Shown one piece after another: positions 21,001-33,505 of a stretch of DNA of 64,000 nt (positions are counted from its first letter, which is position 1; each line of letters begins with the position of its first letter). The position numbers and the translations under genes were made by a program. The stretch covers positions 1-64,000 of the forward strand of contig JAHLKG010000017.1 of NCBI GenBank assembly GCA_025526995.1, written 5' to 3'. The stretch comes from Powellomyces hirtus (taxonomy: Eukaryota; Chytridiomycota; Chytridiomycetes; Spizellomycetales; Powellomycetaceae). The notes beneath the pieces are model-generated. The model worked only from the letters and a program-made list of their open reading frames with translations, did not search any database and was not told the origin of the DNA.

Positions 21001-24000
21001 GTCCCGACAGCACCAGGCGGTGAGTGGACAAGAAGAAGAGATGGAGTGTTTAAGAGTGAGAATGGAGGCGGCGACGGATAAGATTGCCGGGTTGGAGACG
21101 GCGCTCGCGAGTGGTGCCATTGAACTCGACGAGACCCGTAAACGAGTACAGACCGAAACTGTCGCCCACGACGCTACAAAGGACAAACTCAAAAACGCCA
21201 CAACCCAACTCAACGACGCGCACCAAACCCTCATGATTGTCCGACAACAACTTCAAATGGAGGTGGACGCTCACCGCGCACACACCACCCGCGCCGCATC
21301 CCAACAGGCGGAAATGGAAACCAAATGCACGCAATTGGAAAGCACCATCACCGACCTCACCACCCAACTCGAGGCACTCAAAACCGATCAAAACCAGAGC
21401 ACCTCCTCCTCAACCACCCTCCCCCGCGCGGCAACCATCAACTACGAAGTTCTCTACTTTGAAGCACAAACCAGTATCGAGGAACTCCACACGCACATCA
21501 CGCTCCTCAAATCCAAACTCTCCGCCTCGCAATCGACACACGCAACGCTCACCGCGACCACCGACACGCTTAAATCACAACTCGTGACCTCCATGCGCGA
21601 AAGCGACGACTTGCGCGTGCGGTACAAGGACATTGCCGTCGATCTCGACGCGCTCAAACAGCAGTTCAGTAGTGAAAAACGCACCACCGCGAATCTCGGG
21701 GTGGAGTTGACAGACGCGAGAATTGCACTCAGGGCCGCCCAGGATACCGCGATGCTGCAGGCAGCTCAGATGGAGGAGTGGAGACTGGCCAACCAGGAGG
21801 CCATGTTGAGAAACGAGGAGTTGGAGGTGCAGTGTACATTGGCGGAAACACAAGCTCGAAACCTCAAGGAGCGAATACATGAGCTCGAACAAACGTGTAC
21901 AGCACTCCACTCGCAAATTGACGGGAGTGAAGACGTGTCCAGTTCGCGACGAGCCGACTCGCTCCTCTCCTCTGACTCCCACCCCCACAACACGAGTCAC
22001 AAATCCGCCAAATCACCCGAAAAGACCTCGTCCTCGGCTTCACCACGCTCCAAGGGCGGGTGGAAACAAATGCTGTTCCGAACCAACAGCCAGCCCTTCA
22101 AGGTCGACACATCATCATTATCGCATGCGAGGGGACCGTCGGGAACACCGGCGTCACCAGCAGACAATCTTAGTTCCAGCCAGGAATTGGGATACATGGA
22201 CTCGACGTCCTCACACTCACAGTTGGAACGACGCCGCAGCACGAAATCGAGCTTTTCCATGAAATCGAGTATGACGAAATCGTCGGACGCTCTCCGAGTC
22301 GATGGTAATTTGACAAACGTCCAGAAAAGAAACACAGCTCTTCGCCCAATCTCACCCTTGTTTCTTTTTTTAATTCCTCTCCAGTCGACGTCCTCAACAT
22401 GCGACAAGGACTCTCCGGGTGGCTCAAAGTTCCCAAGGGTGGGAAAGTGAAGAAAGGGTGGAAGTTGCGGTACGCCGTGGTGCGGGACCTCCGCGTGTAC
22501 ATGTATGATCGGGATAAGGATGTGGGGACTATGGATGGGAATTTGATTGCGGACTTGAGGTGAGTGAAAAAAAAAGAAAGGGAGAATGGGGAAGAGGGAG
22601 TGTGTGTTGATGTTTAATTTGTATGCGTGTGCAGATGCGACATTTTCATCGCCAAAATCGTGGCCCAAAACGAGCTTATCCACGCCAATGGCAAAGACAT
22701 TGATTGTATTTTCAAGATCCAGAGTGCCTCGCTCATCGGGCACAGCCACGACAGCAACAACAATACCAGTCACACCTCTCTCGCATCCGCGAAAGACATT
22801 GGGCAGGACCCGACCCTAGCGCTCCGCCGGATAACCAAACTCTCGGGCGAGATTGCCTTGGAGGAAAAAATGCTGCAGGCTGCGGAAAAGATGTGGATGG
22901 CGAGTAGCGGGGTGCATCGGGCAACGCTAGAGACTCAGATTGGGAGTAGTAAGATGCGGTTGGCCGGGATGAAGAATGAGTTGATTAGGTTGAGGGATGA
23001 GGGAGAGAATGCGGGAGCAAGCAGTGTAAGCGAAATCAATCACTGTCATCACCATAAGCACCACAACACACCAAAGAGGATGTGGGGGTTCAATGTTGCG
23101 TTCACTACTAACGCTGTCCCATTCATGTCTATTCCGCAGGACGCCACGGACACAGCCGACCTCACGGACATTGACTACGAAGAAGTGACGATGCTGCGTC
23201 GCCGACTCGCGGGGCAGCTGATAGAAGAAGAGCGGAAACGCGCCGCAGTGGTGAAAGTGGGCGCGGCGGCCGCGGAAACCACAGGGGCAGGTGCATCGGG
23301 TCCGGTGGGGAGTGCGAGTCCTGCACGCGGCGCGCAGCACGGGCATTCGCTTTCGCATACGGTGGAGAATGAGCTGGTGATTGCGGATAGAGCGATTGAG
23401 AGAATACGAAGTAGGTGTTTTGATGCTTGAAAGGGGCGAGAGTGTGACGACTACCTAACCAACACCTGTGCCTTTTCCCACTCAGCCGATATAGAAAACC
23501 TCAGCTCAGTAAGTTCCCGCCCCCCCCCCCCCACCCTTTCCTCCCACAATTATTGACTCACTCCCCGCTCTCTCATTTACAGAAAGACCCAACGATCCTC
23601 ATCCCCACGATCCGCAAAATCAGGGACACGCTTGAAGGGCACTCGTCGAACGGACACGCGTTTAAGCTGCGGCAGTACTATAAACCGATTGATTGTGCAG
23701 TGTGCCATGAGCCGTTGTGGGGTGGGGCGAATCAAGGGTTGGAGTGTACTGGTAAGTGATCAAAAGGAAAGAGAGAGAGGGAGTGAGAGGGGAAGGAAAT
23801 TGGGATGGGAAGTTGATTTTTTGACTTTTTTTTTGACAACAGTATGCAAGATGATATGTCATAAATCGTGTAAGGGGACGATTGATTTGACGTGTGCCGA
23901 GACGCAGGCGCTGGCAACGGCACAACCACTGGTACGACAAAACAGTGCATTGCACCCCCACATTCTTAATTTTATTCATTTGCTTTTTTTGTTTAGTATT

Positions 24001-24326
24001 TCCTCGCGCAAGACCCGCAAGACCGGCAGCGGTGGCTCAGCGGACTCGACTATTTCCGCAAAGAAGCGCAGCGGGAAATGCACAACCCGAACCCGCGGTC
24101 CCCACATGTTTTGTTTCCGAGCAAGAGTATCACGGCGATTGATAGCGGGTCGCATGGGGGTTTGCCAACAACAACGGGAGGGTCGTTGATGGGGATGCCG
24201 CCCAAATCACCGTTACCGTTCCTTGGCGATAGTGCTGGCGCTCATTCTGGTGCGAGTGCACGCCCGAGTGTGGATCAACGGAGTGTGGGGAGCTCGAGTG
24301 TGGGGTCGTTGACGGGGCGGAGATGA
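18016..24326 (+). CDS. Rho-associated kinase (ROCK)-like AGC protein kinase, 19 exons
   Basis: Predicted 1617 residues. Exons: 18016-18202, 18274-18365, 18445-18528, 18599-18846, 18921-19014, 19115-19145, 19209-19275, 19343-19353, 19429-19517, 19593-19654, 19751-19851, 19965-22304, 22385-22559, 22635-23025, 23140-23410, 23486-23508, 23583-23751, 23843-23931, 23997-24326. Order: helical N-terminal capping region (1-75); kinase (about 80-345) with glycine loop [13 protein letters not shown] lysine, HRDVKPEN, DFG, activation segment TVGTPDYISPE and DWWSLG; AGC tail; long coiled coil (about 450-1015); Ser-rich linker; PH domain beginning LSGWLKVP (about 1140) and interrupted by a C1 finger (about 1447-1497, H-x-C-x2-C...C-x2-C-x4-H-x2-C) before the last PH helix [14 protein letters not shown] domain split by C1 is the ROCK arrangement, rather than the C1-PH-CNH order of MRCK/citron. 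It probably acts downstream of Rho on cortical actomyosin. The intron at 23026-23139 is in frame with no stop and could be retained. The loop lacks the usual Phe (GAFG). Confidence 0.88.
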
Positions 24327-24661
24327 CGAAAATGAAAAATGTGAAATGAGGAGATGGGAGGCGGGGACAAATGTACTTATGGTCACTGATGCATTTTTTT
24401 GTATGGCTGAGGTCGGGAATGATGGAAGTGTGCGGAGTGAGGAACGTCTTGTACATTGGATGTCTAGATTACAATTTTTTTTAGGGTTTGGAGAAGAAGA
24501 ATAGAGGGTGTGGCACATTATGTGTTATTCTTTTTGCCAAGTTGACTGACAAAAAACATGGATGTTATCACAATCCCATACATACGTCAAAGGAAAAGCA
24601 ACGGACCAGCCGTCTTCCTTTTGCTCACTACTCTACCTACGCCATTTCTTTTTCTCTCTCT
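24327..24661. other. convergent intergenic region
   Basis: 3' ends of the ROCK-like gene (+) and the F-box gene (-) face each other here. Nothing else is recognised. Confidence 0.4.
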
Positions 24662-25961
24662 TTATCTACAAACCACATTTCTCCAAAACCTCATTTCCCA
24701 CGCGTTCAACCTCTTACCCGCAATCACGACCCTATCCCTCGTGACAAACGGCAGTTCTCTCATACTATCGTATCCGAGTCGTCCAATATACGGCAGCACC
24801 ACCAAATGCAGTGTCCGCCTCCTATTTGCAGATGTGTGGATGTAGGATGCCGTTGTGGGTGGGGTGGGGTTAGTTGAAAACGGTGATGATGTGGTCGTGG
24901 TGGGGAGGCTGTTGAGGAGACAAGTGGATTTGAGGATTTGCTGAGTGTCGAAATGGGCGCAGTGGGCGCAGGTGTGGAGGATGGAAGTGCCCGTTGGGAT
25001 GGGTGGTAAAGGAAGGTGGCCCGGGGGTGCGAGGGTGGGAGTGGTGGAGATGGAGGAGGGGAGGAGGCCGCTGGAGACTCGGGAAGCGAGGTCGGCGCGG
25101 TAGCAGGGGAGAGAGTCGCGGTGGTCAAAGAAGGAGCTACAATGATGCAACGTATACACAATGAGCAAACAAAATGGAGTGCGCAGGGTCAGGGCGTCCA
25201 AGAACTACTTACATCTCCGTCCTGCCCATGTTGCCCACACCAACCGAAATCCCACCCAAAAACGCATAATCCTCATCAAACGCGCGATGTTCAAAAAACA
25301 CCTGCTCCCCCTTCAGCTTCCCGCCCCCCTTGGCGGGAGGCACACCCTCCCACGTGCCAAACACCAAATGATCAAACATGGTGACTTTGGTCGTGACGGT
25401 AACAGTGCTTTCCATAACTTCATCACACGCTGCGGGGTGGAGGTAATTGGACCAGGCGGCGGGTGCAGAGAGGAGAGTGTGGAATTGGTGACAGGTCCGG
25501 CGGAGGCAGAGGCTGGCGTGGAACCCAGAGCGCATGAAGATGGTGAGGAGGAGTTCGGTGGGGAGAGTTTTGAGGTGGCAGGGTGCGTGGTATGGGTTTG
25601 GGGTGGGTCGAGGCGGAGGTTTTGCACTGCTGGACTTGTGCGGCAAACTTTTTGACCGGGAAAGAGTAGGTTCCGCGGCGGGTGCAACAACTTGACCTCC
25701 ATTCGCATTCGCATTCTTCAGCTCCTGCCACCTGAACTCCTTTCTATACTCTGCCACCGCCTGCAACTCCTTTTCAAAGGTTTTCCTTTCCCGTTCATCT
25801 TGTTCGGCTGCGGCGAGTGCGTCAATGGTGATGTTTGGTTTGGGGCGACGGTTGACGACGCTGCGGGCGCGGGTGGCGACTGTGCGGGCGAGGATGCCGA
25901 TGGGCGACGACGACGCCGGGGAGAAAGAGCGGGTTGGACTATTGTTGGTACTTGATGACAT
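24662..25961 (-). CDS. F-box domain protein, 2 exons
   Basis: Exons 25961-25213 and 25136-24662 give 407 residues. Residues about 130-175 fit an F-box: LKTLPTELLLTIF at the start, CLRRTCHQFHTLL in the middle and a terminal AWSNYL, the segment that would bind Skp1 in an SCF ubiquitin ligase. The N-terminus is Ser/Arg-rich and probably disordered, with a short charged helix (about 50-80). The C-terminal half after the box is not a recognisable leucine-rich or WD repeat region, so the substrate-recognition mode is unknown. The C-terminal exon is rich in Thr/Pro and ends in a basic hydrophobic segment. Target unknown. Confidence 0.65.
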
Positions 25962-27882
25962 TCAGTGGATGTGTGAGATGTGACGAACGCTTTTGGAATG
26001 TGGAGATGGTGAGAGGATCGAAATGAAATATGCTGTTTGTGTGTTGCAATGGCGGGAGCGAATGTAAGGGGATATTGTCTATATGGAATTTCTTTTTCCT
26101 TGGCATTTTTGAGTTAGGCTTGGGTTTCGCGAACAATGTTTTGACCGCTCAACTCCGACTACTATTAATAGAAGCGACGGTCAACGCAACGCCACATTTC
26201 AAAAGACTTGCGCCATGTCATCTTTTGTGTCGCTGACAAACTTTTGATATTTTTGGTACTGGAGTAAATGATAATAATAATGAAGAATGTACTCGACGGT
26301 ACTGCCCCCATCCGAGTTGGACAAGAAAGAAGACCGCGGTGGTCGACGCAGTGGGACTTTGCTTGCTCGGTTATGCACGAGGTGGTCGAACTCGGCGGAG
26401 AATAACTGTAGCGGACTTTTGATGGGCCAGGCGCCTTGCATAGCCACTTGGTGAGCGTTGGCAATCACATGAGAATAAATCGTGGTGTTGGCCGTCGCGT
26501 TGGCCTACCGGAGGCAGCGGATCCGACGGAGGGTGTGGCTTCTTGTATAAGCCTCAGGACCATAGAAAAAAAGGTAACATCGCACACATGCCCGCGGGAT
26601 GCGGCGAATGATATTATACTGCAAAGCCCACCGCCATCTGGTGTGGGCTGTTAGATGGCGGTGCCAGTGGTCCCCTTGCGAGATTTGTGTTTTTTCTGAA
26701 ATTTGCTAGGTAGGCATCTTTTCGGAAAAAAAAGTTGAGCCAGATAACCTCCGTCTCCTGACCGGTGATACCGGTACTGGAGTTTTGGGGGCTGAATTGT
26801 GGGAGCGGATCAAAGTAGCGTTTTTGTTGAGGCGTGCGCCATGCGGCGACCCACAGCTCCTTGATGAGCCCCAAATCCCGTCAGTAAAAAATGCTCGCCG
26901 AACCTGCTTCAGTTATTCTCGCTTACAGGAGGCTATAGCCTAGTTGGCTCTGCCCTCCAACATGTTTTAGAGACATGCAGCGATTCCGTCTTTCAACAGC
27001 ATTCGAACGTGCTTGTCTGATTCAAAAGATACAGACCTTACGTATGTCGGAACCCACTGGCAGGAAACATCACCCTTCGTTCCTTCCAAGCTCAAAAGAT
27101 GTGTATTATTCTGTTCTTCTCGGGACTTTTCTCAAACAACAGCACCCGCCCAATTGATTTGCACATGCCTACATTTGATTTGCACTTGCCCAACTCATGT
27201 CATTCACCTCGCAGCTTTTGTGGACGGTCTTTTCCGAAACATGCAATACCAAGCCGCTGTCCGGTTCGTATCTTCTCAGTACGCAAACCGCAAAGTATAC
27301 AAATTATACTACCGAGGCGACACTAGGGGGAGGAAGTTGACAAAGTAAAGAAGTAGCAGAGAGTGTCGTCACCGCTCCCGATTTCCAAGGGGGGATCACA
27401 TGCGATCGAAACAAGACCGATGGTTAACACCGCAAAACAGCGTCCAACACCAAGCTGATGGGGGCTTCTACCAGATCTCATTGTTTACCCAGTTCCATGA
27501 AGCTCTCGAGTATACAGCAAAGTGGTTTGTTCAAAACTATGATGCAGCCCGGAAATAACCAAACCAACTTCGTACCTTTCATATTTCAATACGGGACATA
27601 TATGGCAAGTGTAGAAGATAAGATTGTGAGATAGGCCGAATCAACTCTCTAGCGAGAGAAGGAACCTTGATGAAATCTTCAATTGACATGTCCACGTATA
27701 CTCAAAGATTCGATGCGTTCTCTAAGGATATAAATTGCCATAATCTAAAAAAGAGTCCTGTAGACTGTATTGACGAACGCAACTTCTACAACCAGCATCC
27801 CTCATGCTACTCATTCTACGCTGTGTTGCACTACAAAAAGAAACAGATCGTATAGTTTAGCTGAGCGCCGTAGACGACACGT
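25962..27882. other. 1.9 kb intergenic region, no gene recognised
   Basis: Only short frames without family similarity or credible splice chains occur. Base composition is more AT-rich than the flanking genes, as expected for non-coding sequence. Confidence 0.45.
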
Positions 27883-29276
27883 TTATGTTTGCAAAGATGT
27901 CACCTCCCCACCTGTTTCATGCGGCATTGCCCAACACTTGTATCCTAGCGTTCTCGCCACGTAACAGAGACCCTCCGTCTCAATCCCATCATACCCCTCC
28001 ATCTGATCCCACTCTGCTCCAATGATATAGTAAGGCGGGAACACGGCGCCTTCGCGGTGAACGTCGGCGCGGACGTACAGCACTGTCCCGCCCACGGAAT
28101 CCAGCGGCACAAACTCGTCGGGGAATCGATCGGCCAGGTTGCCGGTATTGAGAGCGCCGTCGGGGCCGGGAACAAACAGCTCCCCGCGCGCAATGGCTTT
28201 GCGTTCGTCCTCGGTTGGGACCTTGCGTTTGCCTTGCCATGCATTCAGATCATCTAGCGGAAGCAGATGGCGGGGAAGGAAGACAACAGGAAAGTTTAAA
28301 TTATACCGCCCCAAAGCCCATGTGATTGATAATTAGAGGGACTCTTTTGCCGAATCGAGCTCCCCCCCCCCCACGTTTGTACTCACAATCGCCGAGATGA
28401 TTCATCTGGCACAGCGGGACGATGATATCTTTCCCACTGTCGACCATCTTCCCCAGCAGGTCCGGTGGAATTTCCACCATGTCCGAATCGATCCACAGCA
28501 CGGCATCCTCGTCCGTCAGCGCCGATGCCAGGAGATAGTTTCTGATCCGCGCAATCAGGCGTCTGCGTGTCTTCTGATACTTGTCCCAGTGTCGTTCTAT
28601 CCGAATTCACACACATTGAAATGGTTCCATGAGCTTCATATATCGGCTAGCGTGAGGTTGGCTGGGAAATGCACTCTCCGCCCTCCTGGTGCTATGTACG
28701 CAGTCTGTTATGCTCACCTGCACGAGGCGGAGCACCCTCGAATGTGGCCAAGAAGATGGTAACTTTCCGATAAGGCTCCGATGAGAAGGTTTCTCGGGCC
28801 AGATTCTTCATAGCTTCAAACTCGCTCTCATCCGACACGAGGAATGAGAGGGAGATGTGCGTTTTTGGGTACTGAAACTAAAAGGAGAAGACGTGTAGTG
28901 AGGCAGTGCAACTTTGAATGAGAAATCTTTTCTGGCTCCCAACCGATGTGATCATGTTGATGTATCTCGCGAATGAACCGCCGTTGCCCCAGGACGTCTG
29001 ATCTCTCACAATGGTCATGAATGCAATTCTCTTGACGTCCGCAGTCAAATTATCCGATTGTGAGCGACTCAGCATAAACTTTTTCGCCCTCCCCATCGTT
29101 TGTTGAGATTCAATGGGTATCGGGGCATCATCAACCACGGGCACTGCAGCCGTGACTGGCGGTGCGGGAACTGGCCGGCGGTGGTGGTGCGTGAGCATAA
29201 ACAGGGAGATAAAAGCGCCGGCAAGCAGGAACGTGTTTAGGATGCCACGCACACGCGACGCAGTTTGGATTCGCAT
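27883..29276 (-). CDS. Mnn9/Anp1/Van1-family alpha-mannosyltransferase (GT62-like), 4 exons
   Basis: Exons 29276-28944, 28877-28718, 28596-28387, 28253-27883, 357 residues, all phases consistent. The N-terminus has a type II signal anchor (about 11-30, ILNTFLLAGAFISLFML). The luminal domain has the family blocks: RIAFMTIVRDQTS, THISLSFLVSDES, a basic RRRLIARIRNYLLASAL helix, VLWIDSDMVEIPP (the DxD metal/nucleotide-sugar site, here DSD), KDIIVPLCQM, YDLNAW, VPLDSVGGTVLYVRADVHREG and ETEGLCYVARTLGYKCW near the end. In yeast the family builds the alpha-1,6 backbone of outer-chain N-glycans in cis-Golgi M-Pol complexes. That this copy makes the same linkage is inference. An 11-C homopolymer lies in intron 3. 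Confidence 0.88.
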
Positions 29277-29380
29277 TGTTCAGCGGTGGGCTTGCGTTCT
29301 GCTTTTTGGTTTTCACCGTGGAGTTGCGAGAGTCTGCGCAGCAAAAGGCAGGGGATGATATGAGTGTGTGGATCACAGCG

Positions 29381-29407
29381 TTCTTCTTCTCTCTCTCTCT
29401 CTCTCTC
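29381..29407. repeat. CT dinucleotide microsatellite
   Basis: A run of TTC then uninterrupted CT units is visible just upstream of the mannosyltransferase start. Confidence 0.85.
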
Positions 29408-29799
29408 GCTCTATCACCCTGTGTGCTTGGGTCTTGGGCCTGCAACCTATAAGGTCGTTGCACTGTGTACCTACCAGAGTCGTCACGCACACTTGGGTTG
29501 TCCGGTCGTCGCGCGTCAGAAGCATCTATGCCGTGGCGTAGCTGCGCAGCGCGTGTTACGTAATCAACGATCGAGGGACTGCGACACGCGTCCCACCACC
29601 CTGCATTTGAATCAAGAGGGAATCAAAGGCACAGCCACTCACTTTGGTTGACTGAATAAAGGATATGTATGTATGATGGATAAAGGATATGGGATGAAGG
29701 AGAGACTGACACCCTGGCCCCACGTGACTTTCGTTCACGTGAAGAGGCTCACTGGGTGACAGATAGACGGATGGGATGGATGCGCATTAGTGACCGAGT

Positions 29800-30195
29800 T
29801 GATGGATGTCTCCCTTTCCCGTGTGAACTCGTTTCCGTCTGTTCGCTCTTTTCATCCATCCCATATCCATCCATCCCATGCCATCCATCATCCTTAACCT
29901 AGTCTCTTTCGCTCATGCCATCATCCTTTATGCTAGTCTCACTATCCCATCCGCATATCCATGATGATGAGTCAAGTCTATTCAGTCTATAGTCAGTCAG
30001 TTGAGAGAGAATGAAATGAGAGTGACCCTAAGAGTTGATATCTCTCTCTCCCTTTGGCCGTGTGAACTCGTTTCCGTCTCTCCCTATTTCTATCCATCCA
30101 TCCATAATCCATTCCTTATTCTAGGCCATCATCCTTATGCTAGTCTCCACGCGGCCGTGCTGATATCAGTCCATCCTTGTCCTAGTTACTTTCGC
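29800..30195. repeat. diverged direct duplication, two units about 240 bp apart
   Basis: Both units contain GTGTGAACTCGTTTCCGTCT (about 29821 and 30060), then ATCCATCC-rich sequence, then CATCATCCTT(T)ATGCTAGTCTC (about 29920 and 30127). Order and spacing match with indels, so they share an origin. Confidence 0.65.
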
Positions 30196-30982
30196 ATGCA
30201 TGATGAATCTAGACATGATGAATCTAGGCAGATGATGAGAATGGCCATTCTTCTCTCTTCTCTCTTCTCTCGACACGCACGCGCGTTCAACGACTCGGGG
30301 CCCCCCTCTCTCTCCCGTTGCTCTCCTTGTCTCTCTCGCGTCTTTCTATCGCTCGGGGACTCACTCTCTCATAGCCCATGTCTTCATCGTGGGTGGACTC
30401 ACTTGCCCCCTTTCTCTCGTTCGTGTCCCCAAGTGTCACTCCCCATTGGTTCGCTTGTATCACCTCCTTTCTTTCACGCGTCCCCAACTATCGATACACG
30501 CGTTCACGCTTGCTTACCCTCGCCTTCCCCTTCGCCTTCCCCCTCGCCTTCCCCCTTCCCCCCGGGGCCCCGCGTCAGTCAAAATTAAAAAACTATCCCT
30601 TGCAAAAAATTCCTCTTCCATGTTTCTCACCAATAAATCTCCTCAACCAACGACACCCACAACCACAACCACAACCACAACGACTTCGACGATGGATGAT
30701 GATGTGATGATCCCACCACGACTCTCTCGACGCTCATCCTCTCCTCTGCGTCGAGATATCCCCCCTCCTCTCCTCCCTCACCTGGCCAGCGCTCTCCTCC
30801 TCTCAGGGGCTTCTTGCTGCTGCTGCTGCTTCTCCGCTCGGGCCTCATCCATTCCCTCTCAAGCCGCCAACCGTCTGCGCCTGCGCCTGCCCAGTAGGCA
30901 TTTTTGTCCCCACCCCCTCTCAACCGACCATTTGCGTCCCGCCTTCTCATTCGTCCACTCACGGCTCAGCCCTGCCTCGATT

Positions 30983-31001
30983 CCCCCCCCCCCCCCCCCC
31001 C
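30983..31001. repeat. 19-nt poly-C tract
   Basis: An uninterrupted C run in the CT-rich spacer upstream of the zinc-finger gene. Confidence 0.9.
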
Positions 31002-31416
31002 GTCTGCGAGCTCTGTACCTAAATACCCCTCCATCATTCCCTTGCTCTGGATTCACTGCCCCCCGACTCGACGTAACCGCTAGCGCTGGCGCTTGCCTCC
31101 CCCCGTCACTTTACCACCCCGAGTCCACATCCAAAAGTCCCTCTTCTGGTCCAACTTTACTGCTTCTAACAGACCTTTGCTGGCAACCAGACGAAGCCAG
31201 ACAACTTCCTTGGTGCTTTGAGCTAGTGGTCGCTCGGATATCCCATTTTTGCCTTCTTGCCCCCATCCTCATATCCCTATGCACCGCCGCTATCCCCAAC
31301 CCCTCTAAATAATGACCAAGCAGCCTTTCATCTCCACTCTTCCACGACAACCACCACCTCCACCATCGCATCCACCAGCACCCACTACATCACCTGTGAT
31401 TTCTTCTTTTCATTAA

Positions 31417-33505
31417 ATGGCCCATAGCATCCCCCGTATGCCATCATCACCCGCTTCGTCTGCTCACTCTTTGGAGTCGTCACACGAATCAGAGGACCCG
31501 TCGCAGGTCCCACCCCCGCCAGCGTCCGTGGATTCGAGTGGTGCGAGCTCAACAACATCGGCTGGGAAAACGTCCGTCTTTCCGTGCACTGCGCCAGGTA
31601 GGGGCCAAGCGAAAAGCCAAGCAAGATTTGCACGCGATGTCAAACATCATTCTTTTCCGCTGTCGCAGCGTGCATCTGTTTTTGCCAAACCATCTCATCT
31701 CTATCCCCGTTCATCTAGGTTGCCACAAGGTCTTTACCCGCCGCTTCAACCTCCAGTCCCACCAACTCGTCCACTCGGACCGCCGTCCCTTCACCTGCCA
31801 CGAATGCGGCGCCACCTTTCGTCGCAAATTCGATCTCCGACGCCACACCCGCAGTCTCCACGCCGACGGCTCAAAGCCGTTTGTCTGCCACCTGTGTGGG
31901 CTCGGCTTCACCCGCTCGGATACCTTGAGGAGACATCGCGAGTTGGAAGCCATGAGAGGGCGTGAGGCCGAGGCCGAGGCTGAGGCCGAGGCTGATGCGG
32001 ATGCCGTTGCCGCCGGCGTCCCCAGCGCGGCGGAAAACAGTGTCGCTCCTAAGCATCCTCTAAAAAACTCGACCAGCGCCGCGGGCGGCCTGGGCAACAG
32101 CGTGGGCGCGGACGCAGGACCGTCCTCCACGCCCGCAACCGCAACTGCAAGGACGGCTGCATCGTCGTCGCAACAACACCACCACGCCACCGTCGCTTCC
32201 GCTTCGCATCAACAACCACCACCTCATGAACAACAAGCGGCTGCGGCCAACCGACTGTCGCAAATGGACATACGCCAGCAGATACATCCCCAGCCGTTCG
32301 TTCTTGATGCACACCACCACGACAACGTGCTCATCCAGCACCACGGGCAGGACCCTGGCCGGATGATGCAGTATCCGGAGCCACCGCCCCATGCGCAGGC
32401 GCATCCCCAGCGGCACCACCCACGACCCCTCGCACAACTGCAACCGCGGCGGTATTCGCCCTATCCACGCGTACCGTACGCATCTCTGCCCTCGCGATTT
32501 GATGCACGCGACCCGGACGCATCTCTGCCCTCACGCCTCGACCGCTACCAACAACAGCAGCATCAGCAGCCGCAGCAGGAGGCTCTGCATCCGCGGCGGC
32601 AACATGAACCCCCACAGTCAAGAGCAAAGGGCCAGCCGCAGCAACGCGCACTCCCCTCCCATTACCGACACCCGTCTTATCCAGACCCTGACCTCCCTGC
32701 CCACTACAAACCTTCATCCCCGTATCCCGGCGCAAGGGGCCCGGCTTCGTCGTGGGGAGTGTTCTCTGGACCGAGACACGCTCCATCGCACCACCACCAC
32801 ACGGTCACCACTCGCCACAGCTCCTGGGAAGTGCGCAACGAGTCCCCCGCCCTCCCTTCGTTTGACCAACTCGCACACCGTCACCACACCGATCTCTACC
32901 CCATCCACCACCACTGGCAACAACACGACCACCTCCGTTCGCAGCAACAGCAGCACCACCCACAACACCGCTCGCATTCCCTCTCCCCCCTGGCCCACCT
33001 CGCCATGCAGTCGGGCTCCACCCCGTCCCCGATCCTCCCCCCGCCCCAACCCTCATTTCCACAGTCGTCTGCCTCCCCAACCTCCTTTTTCGCGATCCAC
33101 CAAGCTCGCATCACCACCCGCCCCGCGACCAGCTTGAATACTCTCTCACCCGCCGCATCCACTTCTTCGTCTTCCTCTTTTTCTTCTTCTTCTTCACCAC
33201 ACCTCCCGGTTACAAAGTACGACCCTATCCACCTTCCCCCCGTCGTAACAACAACCACCACCTCCGCGTCACCACCACCATCCACACTAGCCCACCCACA
33301 CCACCACGACCCCGCACCACCCTCATCCACCCCACCAGCACTCCCGCCCATAACGGACCTCTTGTCCCAAACATGTGCACCGCCGCCCCCATCGGGAGGG
33401 ACATTCGAGTCGTCGCCACCACCACCACCACCACCGACCACGATCTCGGGCGGGTTGGAGAGGTATCATTTGTCCACCCCGCCTGATGCGGGTAGGAGGG
33501 AGTAG
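31417..33505 (+). CDS. C2H2 zinc-finger protein with His/Gln/Pro-rich tail, 2 exons
   Basis: Exons 31417-31597 and 31719-33505, 655 residues. The intron falls inside the first finger, between CTAPG and CHKVF. Finger 1 (about 56-80) is C-x4-C-x12-H-x3-H. Finger 2 is C-x2-C-x12-H-x4-H with a conserved linker. Finger 3 (FVCHLCGLGFTRSDTLRRH) has the first three ligands but lacks the final His, since REL E follows. This trio resembles DNA-binding fungal C2H2 factors. After an EA-rich stretch written in a GAGGCC-like repeat, about 500 residues are low-complexity His, Gln, Pro and Ser with no domain, probably a disordered activation or phase-separating region. Sequence-specific transcription factor by inference; target unknown. 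Confidence 0.75.

Larger units (their letters stand above)
29277..31416. other. 2.1 kb low-complexity, CT-rich intergenic region
   Basis: The region is dominated by CT-rich and ATCC/GGAT-type simple sequence, a diverged internal duplication and a 19-C tract. A long open frame at 30389-31312 is explained by absent stops in C-rich sequence and is not accepted as a gene. It probably contains the promoter of the zinc-finger gene. Confidence 0.5.

Noticed and set aside
30389..31312. 307-codon plus-strand open frame in the CT-rich spacer
   Set aside because: C-rich simple sequence lacks stop codons by composition. The peptide is low-complexity Pro/Ser/Leu, includes a poly-C-derived Pro run and has no family features.
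31538..31718. Read-through version of the zinc-finger gene starting at 31538
   Set aside because: Splicing 31597 to 31719 restores a complete first C2H2 finger, which the read-through destroys.
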